Shown here: one piece after another, positions 1 to 9,177 of the stretch
Layout of the letters: each line of letters begins with the position of its first letter
Numbering within the stretch: the stretch's first letter is position 1
Source of the DNA: Porphyridium purpureum
Taxonomy: Eukaryota > Rhodophyta > Bangiophyceae > Porphyridiales > Porphyridiaceae
Assembly: GCA_008690995.1 (NCBI GenBank)
Contig: VRMN01000011.1
Span: 1-64,000 of the forward strand
Direction of reading: 5' to 3'
Length of the DNA: 64,000 bases
Made by a program: the position numbers and the translations under genes
Notes under the pieces: model-generated
Told to the model about the DNA's origin: nothing
Seen by the model: only the letters and a program-made list of their open reading frames with translations
The model's database searches: none

Positions 1-957
1 CCTCCTCACCTTCCTGCCTACCCCACGTCGTTCTCATAACTCATCTCCTGCCGCCGCAATGGGCTCCGGCCCGCCATTCATACAAACCAGGCCGCCGTCG
101 TATTCACACCCACCCACACTGTACCTCCACCTCTCTATCAAACCACTCCCAAATCATCACACCTTCCGGTTTCCCACCCTTCGATTCGCGCGACCTGTAC
201 TTCACCGCACAACCCTCGATCTAACTGGTGCTTTGCAGCTCGCGCCGCCAACCCTCATCCTAACCCTGTGTAGCGGTGGCCGCACTGTACTTCTGTCGTG
301 CGGAGGGTGTACAGTAAGTGTACCTGCGGCTGTTGGCGGTGGAGCGATGTCCAGCAACGCACGCTTTCCCGCCCACGCACTGACACACGGAGCTCGCGCG
401 CGGTGTTTCCGATCGCACGGGCGCAATTGCCCGACGCGAGTGGAATCTGAACGAGTTGCGGTGGGAGGAAAAAGACAGAACGGAAAGGGCACGCAGGAGG
501 GAGAAAGAATTGCGCAACTTCCGGTGGAACGTGGTAGCGGGAGAACAAGCGCGAGGACCGCATTAGTCGCCGTCCCACCAAGAGGAAATATCTGTACGGA
601 TTGTGCGGAGGCAGCTAGCGGAGGAGTGGAGAGATTGGTTTGGACGAGGAGCCCGCACGTCGAAGCGGCAAGAGGCGGCGTCGCTCGAGTTAGGTTGGCG
701 CGGGAAAGGGCCGGGGGTGATTGGGCTGGCTTGGGTCGGTGGGTGACCGAGCAAGCATGGCATTGGAGCGGCGTGGGAAGGCCAGCGTGGCGTTCTTGAG
801 TGGCGGAGGGTTTCGAGGGGGGAATGTAGCGCATGGTGGAGACGGAGGCGATTTCTCGCGCGCGAATGTGGCACGGCTGACCCGGCGTGGGTTGAGGCGG
901 TACAAGACAAATGGAAAGGCTTCGGGAGTGCAGCAGAGAGATGACGACGGAATACAT
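1..957. other. Upstream region without a supported gene
   Basis: Long open frames exist here on both strands, but they are arginine, proline and serine-rich, lack recognisable domains and overlap one another, so I do not call them. The stretch holds ACTGTAC at 118-124 and 284-290 and GTACAGT at 309-315. It probably contains the promoter and leader of the reductase gene that follows. Confidence 0.5.
284..315. promoter_or_regulatory. Inverted pair of ACTGTAC / GTACAGT elements
   Basis: ACTGTAC at 284-290 faces GTACAGT at 309-315, and a further ACTGTACCTCC lies at 118-128. The same heptamer recurs in other intergenic regions of this window, which suggests a regulatory or core-promoter element. 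Its function is unknown and inferred only from recurrence. Confidence 0.3.
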
Positions 958-2280
958 ATGGTTCCGGTCGCCAGGCCAGATCAGAGATGCGCCGGCGTGC
1001 GAACGCTGTTCGGACAAAGTCGACCGGCTGACGTGCCATCGTCACGGACAAGATTGATCCCGCTGCCTGCGACCCGGCTTCGTATGTCGGCGACAGATCA
1101 GGCCGAACCTGCGGCGCCCACTAGTGTGTCTGCGAACCCGATGAAAATTGCCGTGCTGGGAGCGACAGGAGGAGTTGGCTTCTTCATTCTCTCGGCGTTG
1201 CTGAGAGAGTCCACGCGCAGGCAGATGCAGCTGGTCGCTTTGGTTCGTGACGTTCAAAAAGCGCGCGGCATTTTCCAGCAGTTGGATCAGAGCAGCCAGA
1301 TCGACTACCGCGCCGTGGACACGACCAGCATGCCGATGCAGCAGCTGCAGAGCAGTCTGGCGGATATCGACGTGCTCGTCATGGCGACCGGTACCACTGC
1401 CTTCCCCAGCAAAGCGTGGAAAGGGGGCAACTCGCCTGTCCGAGTAGATGCAGAAGGCGTGGAGCGCGTGGTTGCTGCTTTGCCGAAGGATGCTGTGAAG
1501 CGCGTCGTACTGCTTTCATCCGTCGGTGTACTGCGCAAGTCTAGTTTTCCATTTTCAATTCTGAATCTGTTCGGCGTGCTGGATGCCAAGCGACGCGGCG
1601 AACAAGCACTCGCCGCGGCCGCACGCCAGAACGGATTCGAGTATACGGTTGTTCGCCTCGGCCGCCTGGTGGGAGCTCCGTTCACAAACGTGGGTGCTAT
1701 CCGCAAAGACCCCGATGAGGCCAAAAGTGCCGTCTCACTGAAGCTGGGCGACTCGCTCGCTGGCGACCTTGCGCGAAGCCGAGCAGGCGAGGTCGTGGCG
1801 AGGAGTATCTTCGAGCCTAGCGCAGCAGACAAGGAGTTTTGCGCGGTAGACACAGAAGGCGCATATCCGTCCAGCGATGAAGAGTGGCATGAATTGTTCG
1901 AGGGTCTTGAGCGCCCGAATGAGGTTCTGCGGATCGAATATAACAGTTTGAACGTAGCCAAAATGCGAACCTGGCTCGCACAGTGGAGTGGCGCGGTGCT
2001 CACGTCGGGCGCCCTTTTCCCGCCGCTACCTGAGCCTGTGCGCTTTGATCCCACCGAAAGCGGATGCATGCTCACCTTTCTGGACGTGACGAATGGTGCA
2101 GTGAGGCCGCGTGGGGCGCTCAACATCACATTGCAGGAGCCTACTCCTTCACGAAAGGCAGCCATGGTAGTATTTCGTGAGCCTCTGCTGATGGATTCAC
2201 CATTTCGAGGGGAAAGGCAGATCTTGGAACAGCTCAAGCAGGACCTTGCAAACGTTTCTCGGTATACTCCGGAGGCATGA
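958..2280 (+). CDS. Atypical short-chain dehydrogenase/reductase (NmrA-like NAD(P)-binding protein), probably plastid-targeted
   Basis: The mature part starts near codon 1141 with MKIAVLGATGGVG, the glycine-rich dinucleotide-binding motif of atypical SDRs. Later features fit that fold: a VLVMATGTTAFPS stretch, a VVLLSSVGV strand and a YTVVRLGRLVG segment. Such proteins reduce or isomerise small molecules or act as redox-sensing scaffolds. The substrate here cannot be told. The C-terminal 100 or so residues are not part of the basic fold and I do not recognise them. I chose the ATG at 958 (440 residues) because about 40 basic residues then precede an RLRMSA junction that resembles the plastid processing site seen in other proteins of this window. 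ATGs at 757 and 1084 are alternatives, and the frame stays open upstream of 757, so the start is uncertain. Confidence 0.75.
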   Translation: MVPVARPDQRCAGVRTLFGQSRPADVPSSRTRLIPLPATRLRMSATDQAEPAAPTSVSANPMKIAVLGATGGVGFFILSALLRESTRRQMQLVALVRDVQKARGIFQQLDQSSQIDYRAVDTTSMPMQQLQSSLADIDVLVMATGTTAFPSKAWKGGNSPVRVDAEGVERVVAALPKDAVKRVVLLSSVGVLRKSSFPFSILNLFGVLDAKRRGEQALAAAARQNGFEYTVVRLGRLVGAPFTNVGAIRKDPDEAKSAVSLKLGDSLAGDLARSRAGEVVARSIFEPSAADKEFCAVDTEGAYPSSDEEWHELFEGLERPNEVLRIEYNSLNVAKMRTWLAQWSGAVLTSGALFPPLPEPVRFDPTESGCMLTFLDVTNGAVRPRGALNITLQEPTPSRKAAMVVFREPLLMDSPFRGERQILEQLKQDLANVSRYTPEA

Positions 2281-2515
2281 GAACCTTTCTTTGTCTCTAT
2301 CTCAAGAGTAGGTGAACTGCCTAAGGCCGACTGGGTTGGGGCAGCAGATGCATCTGCCGAGGACGTCGTTTGGCGCAATCGACTGAATTTGCACGAGGCG
2401 AGACGGTTGGATTTCTATTCTCCTCCAGGCAGTAGAGCGCTGAAACGACGGCAAAAAGTACAAAGTCTGTAATTGCAAAACTTATCTTAGTGTAAAGACT
2501 CGCCTATGCTAGCTC

Positions 2516-4345
2516 TCACGCGCTAGTGTGTTTCCGAGCCATCTTATCATATATTAAGCCGAAAGCTTCGGTTGCATGGTACTTCTCGCGCATCTTGAAG
2601 TAATGCTCGTGGTTGAACATCTGAAGAAACTCCTCACGCGATTGGTACGTGTCTGCGTACATCATTTGGAAGCCGTGATTCCTCAGAAGATAGTTTTCGA
2701 CCTCACGCATCACCGATTTCATGTTAAAGTCCTTCTTCTTCTCAAGAGCGCCGCGCGCAAAGCCATAGAGCCCAATATCCACATACATTTCGTACTGCCC
2801 GATTTCGTCCTCCGCGTTACAATCGACCGGGTCGCGCAAGAAGGCCGTGCCACCACTGTTGTAGTGTTTATGTGGGCACAGCCAGATCGGATAGATGCCC
2901 ATTTTGTCGTCGAGAAACTCGAGCTGCGCCTGCAGCCCTTTCAGCGGAAGAAGAAAGTCCTGCGCGACGTGCATACTCTCGTAAGTAGACTGCATGCCTT
3001 CCGTCTGCGTTAGCTTCAAAAACGAGACCTTGGGTGGCACCAGCCAGCCAAACAAATACCGAAAGAAAGGATGGTTGCCACCGGGAATGATGTGCTCAAG
3101 TTCCCAAAAGATTGACTTGGTGTGTCGATGATAATAGTCCCGGATCGGAACGAACTCCTCTGCGAAATCAGCACCGGACTCGAGGATTTCCTCGACGTGT
3201 TTGTAGAACCACGGCATGTAAAAGCGTCCAATCTCGTTGCGCGCGCCAGGAACCACTTGGTCTTCGTCTACCATATCGCCCTCCATCACAACCATCGTGT
3301 CTCTGGAGAACGCTAGCGACTCGACAAAGTCTGGCTTCTCCGCGCCATCGCACAGCGCACGAAACTTGCTCACACCTTTCTCGAGCGAGCGCGCTGGATG
3401 ATACCGAAGCCGGACCCACGGCTTGCACGGCACAACAATAAGCTTGACTGACACAAGGAAGCCAAGCGTGCCGTACGACCACGGCAGAGCGTGGAAAAGG
3501 TCCGCATACTCGTTGTCCCGTCGCACAAATATGCGCTCGCTGTTGCCCAGAACGACCTCATACTCCTCGACCATTTCACTGAACAGGCCGTACTTGTGGC
3601 ATGATGTTTCAATGCCAACACCCATAAGCAAGCCACCGACAGTGAGGTCGTCCATCTCCGGCAAAATCGGTAGCGTCCAACCCCGCGGGTTCAGGAAATG
3701 GCTTATTTGGCCCATACTCACCATGGGCTCCACCCAGATGGAGCCGCGCGTTGCGCTCGCAGTCTCTTGTCCGCCACTGCCCGATCCCGGGCCAGTGATG
3801 GGCTGCACCTCGCCCAGGATGTCATACATGGAGATCGAGATTTGGGCGGAACTCTGCTTGTATGTGCGGTAGTCCATGCTGATTGATAGCCAGCCCGGTC
3901 GCGCCGTGCATAGCCGTTTCGGGCCCTTGCCGGCTTTTGCATTTGCAACGGCCAAGGCCACTTGGCGCTGGACGTCCAGAACGCGCTCTTCGTGAAGCTC
4001 TGGTGCCGAGTAGAGCTTGAAAATGATGTACGACCGAATTTGCATCGCGCAGTCGAACATCAGGGAAAGCGGGAGCACAAAGATCACCACAAAGGGCGCG
4101 CGATATCTTGTGATGACGTCGGTCAGAACCTCCCACACGCCCATCACCCTGAGCAGATCGATCACGGCCGAGCCCAGCGGAATCATGATCTGCGTCATCA
4201 CCTGCAGCACCACGGTCACCCACTGCAACGCGACATACAACACACTACTTGTTGCACCGCCATGTCGCGTCGTCGTCGTCGTCGTTGTCGTCGTCGTCGT
4301 CGCGTGCCCGCGGGCTCCTCCATTCATCCTAGCTTTCCCACTCAT
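2516..4345 (-). CDS. DHCR24: Delta(24)-sterol reductase, DWF1/DHCR24 family
   Basis: The enzyme saturates the C24 side-chain double bond of sterols in the ER membrane, using FAD and NADPH. The 609-residue protein has a hydrophobic N-terminal region (about residues 35-85) and then an FAD-binding PCMH domain (about 195-305). That domain shows the family landmarks LPEMDDLTVGGLLMGVG, SYGTLGFL and an ET-S-KYGLFSE segment. The C-terminal half keeps the WLCPHK and MYADTY type motifs of DWF1. It is somewhat longer than the usual 520-560 residues. The excess is at the N-terminus, which includes a run of about 11 threonines coded by an ACG/ACA-type microsatellite. The ATG at 4345 is the first in frame; an upstream GTG was rejected. 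It is divergent from the OPR gene at 4782. A gene making cholesterol-type sterols fits a red alga. Confidence 0.92.
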   Translation of the reverse strand: MSGKARMNGGARGHATTTTTTTTTTTRHGGATSSVLYVALQWVTVVLQVMTQIMIPLGSAVIDLLRVMGVWEVLTDVITRYRAPFVVIFVLPLSLMFDCAMQIRSYIIFKLYSAPELHEERVLDVQRQVALAVANAKAGKGPKRLCTARPGWLSISMDYRTYKQSSAQISISMYDILGEVQPITGPGSGSGGQETASATRGSIWVEPMVSMGQISHFLNPRGWTLPILPEMDDLTVGGLLMGVGIETSCHKYGLFSEMVEEYEVVLGNSERIFVRRDNEYADLFHALPWSYGTLGFLVSVKLIVVPCKPWVRLRYHPARSLEKGVSKFRALCDGAEKPDFVESLAFSRDTMVVMEGDMVDEDQVVPGARNEIGRFYMPWFYKHVEEILESGADFAEEFVPIRDYYHRHTKSIFWELEHIIPGGNHPFFRYLFGWLVPPKVSFLKLTQTEGMQSTYESMHVAQDFLLPLKGLQAQLEFLDDKMGIYPIWLCPHKHYNSGGTAFLRDPVDCNAEDEIGQYEMYVDIGLYGFARGALEKKKDFNMKSVMREVENYLLRNHGFQMMYADTYQSREEFLQMFNHEHYFKMREKYHATEAFGLIYDKMARKHTSA

Positions 4346-4781
4346 CCCCGTACCCCACCCCCGTACCCCACCCTTCCCACCTCGCACCCCGATCGCGACC
4401 CTACTACCGCTGCTTCCCACTCACCATATGGCACGTCCACCAGCACCATCCACAAGCGCACTTCCCTCCTCCTGCACTCCCCGCTCTTCCCCTTCCTCCT
4501 CTCTCTCTCTCCGTCCCTCTCTCTTCCGTGTCGTTCCCCACAGCCCAACATCCACACACCTTACGCCCGTCACCGCCTGTTCATAGCAAAAGACCGCTTC
4601 CCACATACAAACGTCCGGTCTTCATCCATCCATCCATCGATCCTGATCCGCAACTCCTTCACGCGCTTCAGAAACCAAAACCCACTGTACACTCACTGTA
4701 CATTTCCCGCAATCCACCACTGAAGAAGAAGAGGGGGGGCTCGGTTCCGGGAATTCGTATTAATTAAGTTTGCGTTAAATA
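4346..4781. promoter_or_regulatory. Divergent promoter region, sterol reductase / OPR protein
   Basis: This intergenic stretch has a CT-rich block around 4468-4535 (purine-rich on the sterol reductase coding strand) and a short CATC repeat near 4626-4646. ACTGTAC is directly repeated at 4684-4690 and 4695-4701. GTACAGT appears again at 4830-4836, just inside the assigned start of the rightward gene. Confidence 0.4.
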
Positions 4782-7133
4782 ATGGCGCGAGTGGATAGAG
4801 ACATGTGCAGCGCGGGTGTACTGTTACGTGTACAGTTTGAGGTTGACGAAACGCCGGGTCGAGTTTTTTTCGGTTGGTGCGCCCCGCGGGAAGAAGAAGG
4901 GGGAGGAGGAATGGGGGTGGACATGGATGGAGTGGATGAGGAGATAGAAGCAATGGTCAGAGGAAGAGCGGGCGCTTGGGTTGTTCCGAGTGCCGCGCAA
5001 GTGGCTGTCAAGTCGAGGGTCGCGACTGCGCGAGCGGGCTGGAGGAATGCTGCGCCAGATGCGGTGCGCGCAGCGCTGTGCGGACGGTCCGACAGGCGAC
5101 AATCGAAACGCGGCGTCCGAATGTGCGTTTCAGAATTGGGGAAGCACGCTCGGCTCATAGGGACGCAGGAGAAGACAAGCCATCGACAGGTGTACAGAAA
5201 GACCAAGACAAAACGCGCTTTTCATGAAAGGGTCCGACAAATGGAGACGTTCGTGAAAAGCGCACCGGACAAATATCAGCGCATGCAGCGATTCTGCGCG
5301 TTGCTGCAGCTCGTACAGTCGGATACAACACATTTCTTATCCGGATCAGTGGACGAACGTGAGTCATCGACAGAGCTCGCGCTTGGTTCAGATGATCCTG
5401 ACAGAGATGGCACAGAAGTGAAACAGCAAGGTCGCTCCCTGAGCGAGCTCATCGTTCTCTTGCGCGCGGTGTGTCACGTGTTGGCTTCCACGCGCGCTAA
5501 ATCTCAGCACGAGGAGATGCGCAGAATACTCCGTGAGTCTGGGTTCCTCGAGCATTGGAGTACGGGCGCACTCTGTTGCCTAGACAATTCCCGCGCGCAG
5601 GTGCATCCCGTGCAACTGTGTTCCTTGCTCAATGCGTTTGGAAAGCTGGAAGTAGCTCCCCCACCAAAGCTTTTGGACGCCCTGCAATCTGCCTGCATGC
5701 CCTTTCGCCGATTTGACGCGCGTGGGCTCGCCAACGTCATTTGGAGTTTTGCGCGATTCGGAATTCGGCCGCGGGCAGAAGTTTTGGACGATTGGTGCAG
5801 TGCATGTGAGGCTCACATGACCGCCATGAATAGCTTGGAGCTAGCTCAGATTATTTGGGCATGTGCAAAGCTCGAGCTGAATCTCCCAGGCACTCTTCGC
5901 CAGTCCTGGACCTGTCACTTTCAAGAAGTGGCCCATCAACTTCAGGCTCAGCACTTATCGATGACCATGTGGGCATTCGCAGTCATGTACATGGAGTCAT
6001 CGCAAAAGTTGGATGCTTTCACGAAAGACTCGGTACGTGTATGCCTCGAGCAGTTTCCACGCCTTTCTGTAGATCTGAAGGCCCAGGAATGCTCAACCAT
6101 CCTGTGGGCCTGCGCGCGGTTGCGCTTGAACGTGACCGACGATTTCCAAAATTGCTGGTACGCCATGTTTGTACGCCTGGCGTCTGAAATGAGTCTTCAG
6201 TCGCTGAGTAACTCTATTTGGGCGTTTGCGAGGCTGGATTGGAAGCCTACGGGCCGCCCCGCGAACGAATTACTCGCTGCGCTTTCCCGTACCGAAGTCT
6301 TGCTCAGCGCATCTCCACCGGCTCTTGCCACCATCATGTGGTCGTTTGGAAAGATGAAATGGCAGATGCCGCGTGAGCTTGTGCAGAAATGGCATGAATT
6401 AGCCAAACGACAGGTCAAGCAGTTTAACAGTCAAGCCGCGGTGTCATCAATATGGGGCATGAGTGCACTGAACATATCTCGCACGAATGAGAATGTCTTC
6501 TCGTTTTGGATGGCGACTGCCCTGCGTCAAATTCCTCACATGAATGGAAAGGAGCTCACTTGTCTTCTTACCTCGATCGCAAGGACGCAATACGTGCTGC
6601 CGCGCCTTTCTCTACTTCGGATCCAGCATGCTTTTTTGAGGTTGGAGCGTTCGGAAACCGCGTCCTCGCAAACGCTGGCAAGCTTCATGTGGGCCTTTGC
6701 GCGACTCAAAGTGCGACCAGAGCCTGCGGTGCTCCGTGAATGGAGCGATCGCGTGTCCTTGTGTGTTCCCTCATTCTCACTGCAAGCGGTAGTCATTTCG
6801 CTTTGGTCCATGGCTCGGCTGAATGTTTCGGTTGCTCCGTCATTGACCGAGAAGCTGATGGCCCGCTTCGAGCAGCTCGCACACCACACGAACTTCCAAG
6901 ACGTCACGTTGATCATGTGGGCGCTTGCGAAACTGGATGTGAATGTGACTGAATCATTTTACGCAAGATGGAACGAAGCATTCAAGCGGGAGCTTGTGGC
7001 GGCAACAAATTTGGGCCAGACCCAGTCACTTGACATGATCAAGTGGGCCATGGAAAAGTTGAGCGAGAAGCTTTTTGTTAGAGATATCCTACTGGGCGTG
7101 CGTGTCGCGAAAATGGACGAGATGCAAATGTAA
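4782..7133 (+). CDS. Octotricopeptide-repeat (OPR) protein, probable organelle RNA-binding factor
   Basis: From about residue 230 to the end the protein is a chain of roughly 38-residue helical repeats. Each carries the OPR signature of a Trp-Ala/Ser-Phe/Cys-Ala-Lys/Arg-Leu core, for example IIWACAKLELNLP, TILWACARLRLNV, SIWAFARLDWKP, FMWAFARLKVRP and LIMWALAKLDVNV. OPR proteins bind specific organelle transcripts and stabilise them or activate their translation or splicing. The target here is unknown. No C-terminal RAP domain is evident. The first 150 residues are low-complexity and basic, and would be compatible with a plastid or mitochondrial presequence. The ATG at 4782 is the first in frame, but a GTACAGT element lies within the first 20 codons, so translation may start later. 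OPR proteins are best known from green algae. Confidence 0.85.
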   Translation: MARVDRDMCSAGVLLRVQFEVDETPGRVFFGWCAPREEEGGGGMGVDMDGVDEEIEAMVRGRAGAWVVPSAAQVAVKSRVATARAGWRNAAPDAVRAALCGRSDRRQSKRGVRMCVSELGKHARLIGTQEKTSHRQVYRKTKTKRAFHERVRQMETFVKSAPDKYQRMQRFCALLQLVQSDTTHFLSGSVDERESSTELALGSDDPDRDGTEVKQQGRSLSELIVLLRAVCHVLASTRAKSQHEEMRRILRESGFLEHWSTGALCCLDNSRAQVHPVQLCSLLNAFGKLEVAPPPKLLDALQSACMPFRRFDARGLANVIWSFARFGIRPRAEVLDDWCSACEAHMTAMNSLELAQIIWACAKLELNLPGTLRQSWTCHFQEVAHQLQAQHLSMTMWAFAVMYMESSQKLDAFTKDSVRVCLEQFPRLSVDLKAQECSTILWACARLRLNVTDDFQNCWYAMFVRLASEMSLQSLSNSIWAFARLDWKPTGRPANELLAALSRTEVLLSASPPALATIMWSFGKMKWQMPRELVQKWHELAKRQVKQFNSQAAVSSIWGMSALNISRTNENVFSFWMATALRQIPHMNGKELTCLLTSIARTQYVLPRLSLLRIQHAFLRLERSETASSQTLASFMWAFARLKVRPEPAVLREWSDRVSLCVPSFSLQAVVISLWSMARLNVSVAPSLTEKLMARFEQLAHHTNFQDVTLIMWALAKLDVNVTESFYARWNEAFKRELVAATNLGQTQSLDMIKWAMEKLSEKLFVRDILLGVRVAKMDEMQM

Positions 7134-7239
7134 GAGGGGAAAGAAAGAAAAAGCATCTGAGAATTCGCTGCTACATACTTTTCACGAAACTAATGCCATC
7201 ACATTGGGCCCACCTAAAGGCTCCGAAGAAAGTCCTAAG

Positions 7240-8049
7240 TCACTGAGTGTGTTTGCTAATGATGGCATTCAACCTCTGCACATGCGCATTGTCGATGAGA
7301 TCCTTTTCCTGCCAGTAGCGGCGGAACTCATCTTGAAGGGCACGAGCAACGTGCGACGCGCGACCATTCGCAGAAGGAGTCTGAGCGGCAGGTGGTCTTT
7401 GGTTGAGGTCATCCATGTACGCGTTGGCAGCCTGGTTTGAGGATTGGAATCTCAGAGCGCGAGCAGCCGCCTCCACTTGCTCAATTTTTTGCTCAAGCTG
7501 CTCGCGGCGGTCTTCTGGGATTTCTGCACTTTGACTCGACTCCGAATGCGCAGTGAACGGAATTCCACGGGGGATTTCAGCTGCGGCCGGCGGCGGACGA
7601 GAAACCGCGGCGGGCGCTGAAGTCGAGTTTGGCTCCGGTTTGTCACCACTCGGTGGTGGTGGTGGTCGAGGTCGCGGCGGCGGTGGCGAAGACGGCTTCG
7701 CCGCCTCGGACTTTGGCATCGACGTCGCCGCTGGCCGTGCCAATGTATCGTGATAGTCGCTCGTGTGCTTAATTTTCGTCTTCATGTGACGCCGAGTACG
7801 CTTCGCAATCTCTTGAACGATGGCCATCATCTCCGCGCGCGTAGGCGCGGCAAGCAAACGCCGCATTTCCTCCTTCGTTGCCTCTGGGATCATCATACCC
7901 AGCTCCTCTTCACCTAACCCTGACATCCTCACGGCACGCACGCCATGCCGGACATAGACATCCTTCCTCGTGGCGCACGCGCGCCTCTGCACTTGCGCAC
8001 TTCTTCCCAGCAGCCCTGCCGCTCCAGACACGAAAAAGGGCGACGCCAT
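7240..8049 (-). CDS. Plastid-type protein of unknown function, proline-rich centre
   Basis: I do not recognise this 269-residue protein. From the ATG at 8049 it starts MASPFFVSGAAGLLG, with early phenylalanines, and after a basic stretch reaches VRAVRMSG. Both are typical of red algal plastid precursors. The mature part begins with a charged helical segment (EATKEEMRRLLAAP, then a basic KRTRRHMKTKIKH). A proline-rich linker with PPPPRPRPPPPP follows around residues 125-175, and then a second predicted helix rich in Glu and Gln (REQLEQKIEQVEAAARAL). The end is another helical region, DEFRRYWQEKDLID. The layout suggests a structural or assembly protein rather than an enzyme (inference). It converges with the OPR gene, with 106 bases between stops. 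A GTG five codons upstream was not used as start. Confidence 0.7.
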   Translation of the reverse strand: MASPFFVSGAAGLLGRSAQVQRRACATRKDVYVRHGVRAVRMSGLGEEELGMMIPEATKEEMRRLLAAPTRAEMMAIVQEIAKRTRRHMKTKIKHTSDYHDTLARPAATSMPKSEAAKPSSPPPPRPRPPPPPSGDKPEPNSTSAPAAVSRPPPAAAEIPRGIPFTAHSESSQSAEIPEDRREQLEQKIEQVEAAARALRFQSSNQAANAYMDDLNQRPPAAQTPSANGRASHVARALQDEFRRYWQEKDLIDNAHVQRLNAIISKHTQ

Positions 8050-8373
8050 CACGCAGCTCGTCACACGCCGTCAGTCCCCTTGCTCTCGTGCGACCATCCC
8101 GCGATTTCCACGTCAAAATCGGCTAATTCAATGCACGGAACTTTTTTTACGAGCTCGTCCGGTACATGTTCGGCGTCAAGAGCCATTCAGATCGCGCGGC
8201 GATCTCATCTTCTTGTCCATGCCTCGGTCTATCTGCAGCGGAACACTTATGCGCGTTAACAAGGAACATAGGCTTTCGGCAAAGCAGCTTACCTAGCATT
8301 CGTCTGGCTTCTCTTCACATCCGTCTCTACGAATGTTTTGCTCACAGCCGGCAAGACCTACAGACTCTCGATT
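8050..8373. other. Intergenic region between two leftward genes
   Basis: No gene or RNA is recognisable. The region should contain the leader and promoter of the plastid-type unknown and the 3' end signals of the sulfotransferase-like gene. Confidence 0.4.
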
Positions 8374-9177
8374 TTATTGCCTCAGGTACTTGACGCACAG
8401 ATGGACAGAACCAACCGCAACACACACGAGCGGAATCCACGCATAGCTTATCATGATCATTGCGTTTGTCGCAAACTCGATGTCTGACGCCTCATTTATG
8501 CAGGGAAAGGGTTCCTCAGGAAAACATTTCTCCAGAAACGGGCACAGCGGTGCCCAGCCCTCCTTCACATTGAAAACCAGCAACTGCTCTGATGGGACTG
8601 TCGCACACACCTGGGCATTGTGCGCTTCATATTGGGTTTCTAACCAACCTTCTGGTTTAGCTTTCCAGCCGCGGATCAGCTCACCGGGCGGTAGACCAAG
8701 ATGAGTGCCCATGAGTGAGCGCATCGTCTTCCAATGGCGCATGAATGGAATCCACTGGATAAATGTCGGGTAGCTCAACGAGAAGGATCTCTCCTGCACA
8801 TCAATAAACCGCGCAAGCGTCTTCCACGAAGCCGCCCACTGTTCTGGACTATCGCGCACCGTCAGCACAACTTTGGCTCCGGGAAATTTCCGCAATTGCT
8901 CCGCATACAGGTCCGCGGTGGGCTGGTCACAGGTGGCCGAGTACCCTGAATCTGCAATCAAGCCCAGGACGTCATCACTACTTGTCTTGCCGTCAGCATA
9001 CGCAGCCCAGAGCGCGGCATGTTCGGGAAGCACAAAGTGATACGTGCGGTAACCCAACATCTCCAGCGCGGCCTTCAACGACATTGTGCCTGTGCGTCCA
9101 AGCCCAGCTCCTATCACGCGAATCGCGTTTGCTTCGGACAATGTCGAGTCATCCATCTTTTTTACCTTGCCGTTCAT
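8374..9177 (-). CDS. Sulfotransferase-like protein with P-loop PAPS site and C-terminal membrane segment
   Basis: The 267-residue protein carries GAGLGRTGTMSLKAALEMLGY near residues 23-43. This is the 5'-phosphosulfate-binding loop of the sulfotransferase family with the Sulfotransfer_4 type fold. It continues with KVVLTVRDSPEQWAASW, which matches the 3'-phosphate-binding Arg/Ser strand. Further family landmarks are a GTHLG segment and LLVFNVKEGWAPLCPFL. Such enzymes transfer sulfate from PAPS, although several members of this subgroup have no proven substrate. The last 30 residues form a hydrophobic helix, so it is probably tail-anchored in a membrane. Red algae make heavily sulfated extracellular polysaccharides, so a carbohydrate substrate is conceivable, but that is a guess. 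The APS kinase at 62.5 kb makes the PAPS donor. Confidence 0.82.
   Translation of the reverse strand: MNGKVKKMDDSTLSEANAIRVIGAGLGRTGTMSLKAALEMLGYRTYHFVLPEHAALWAAYADGKTSSDDVLGLIADSGYSATCDQPTADLYAEQLRKFPGAKVVLTVRDSPEQWAASWKTLARFIDVQERSFSLSYPTFIQWIPFMRHWKTMRSLMGTHLGLPPGELIRGWKAKPEGWLETQYEAHNAQVCATVPSEQLLVFNVKEGWAPLCPFLEKCFPEEPFPCINEASDIEFATNAMIMISYAWIPLVCVAVGSVHLCVKYLRQ

Noticed and set aside
59-1017. Long overlapping open frames on both strands at the left end
   Set aside because: They are Arg/Pro/Ser-rich with no domain, overlap each other, and several start at non-ATG codons. High GC gives chance frames of this length.
3962-4723. Rightward frame of 253 codons antisense to the sterol reductase start
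   Set aside because: It is a shadow of the conserved DHCR24 frame and of a CT-rich leader; composition is His/Pro/Ser-rich.
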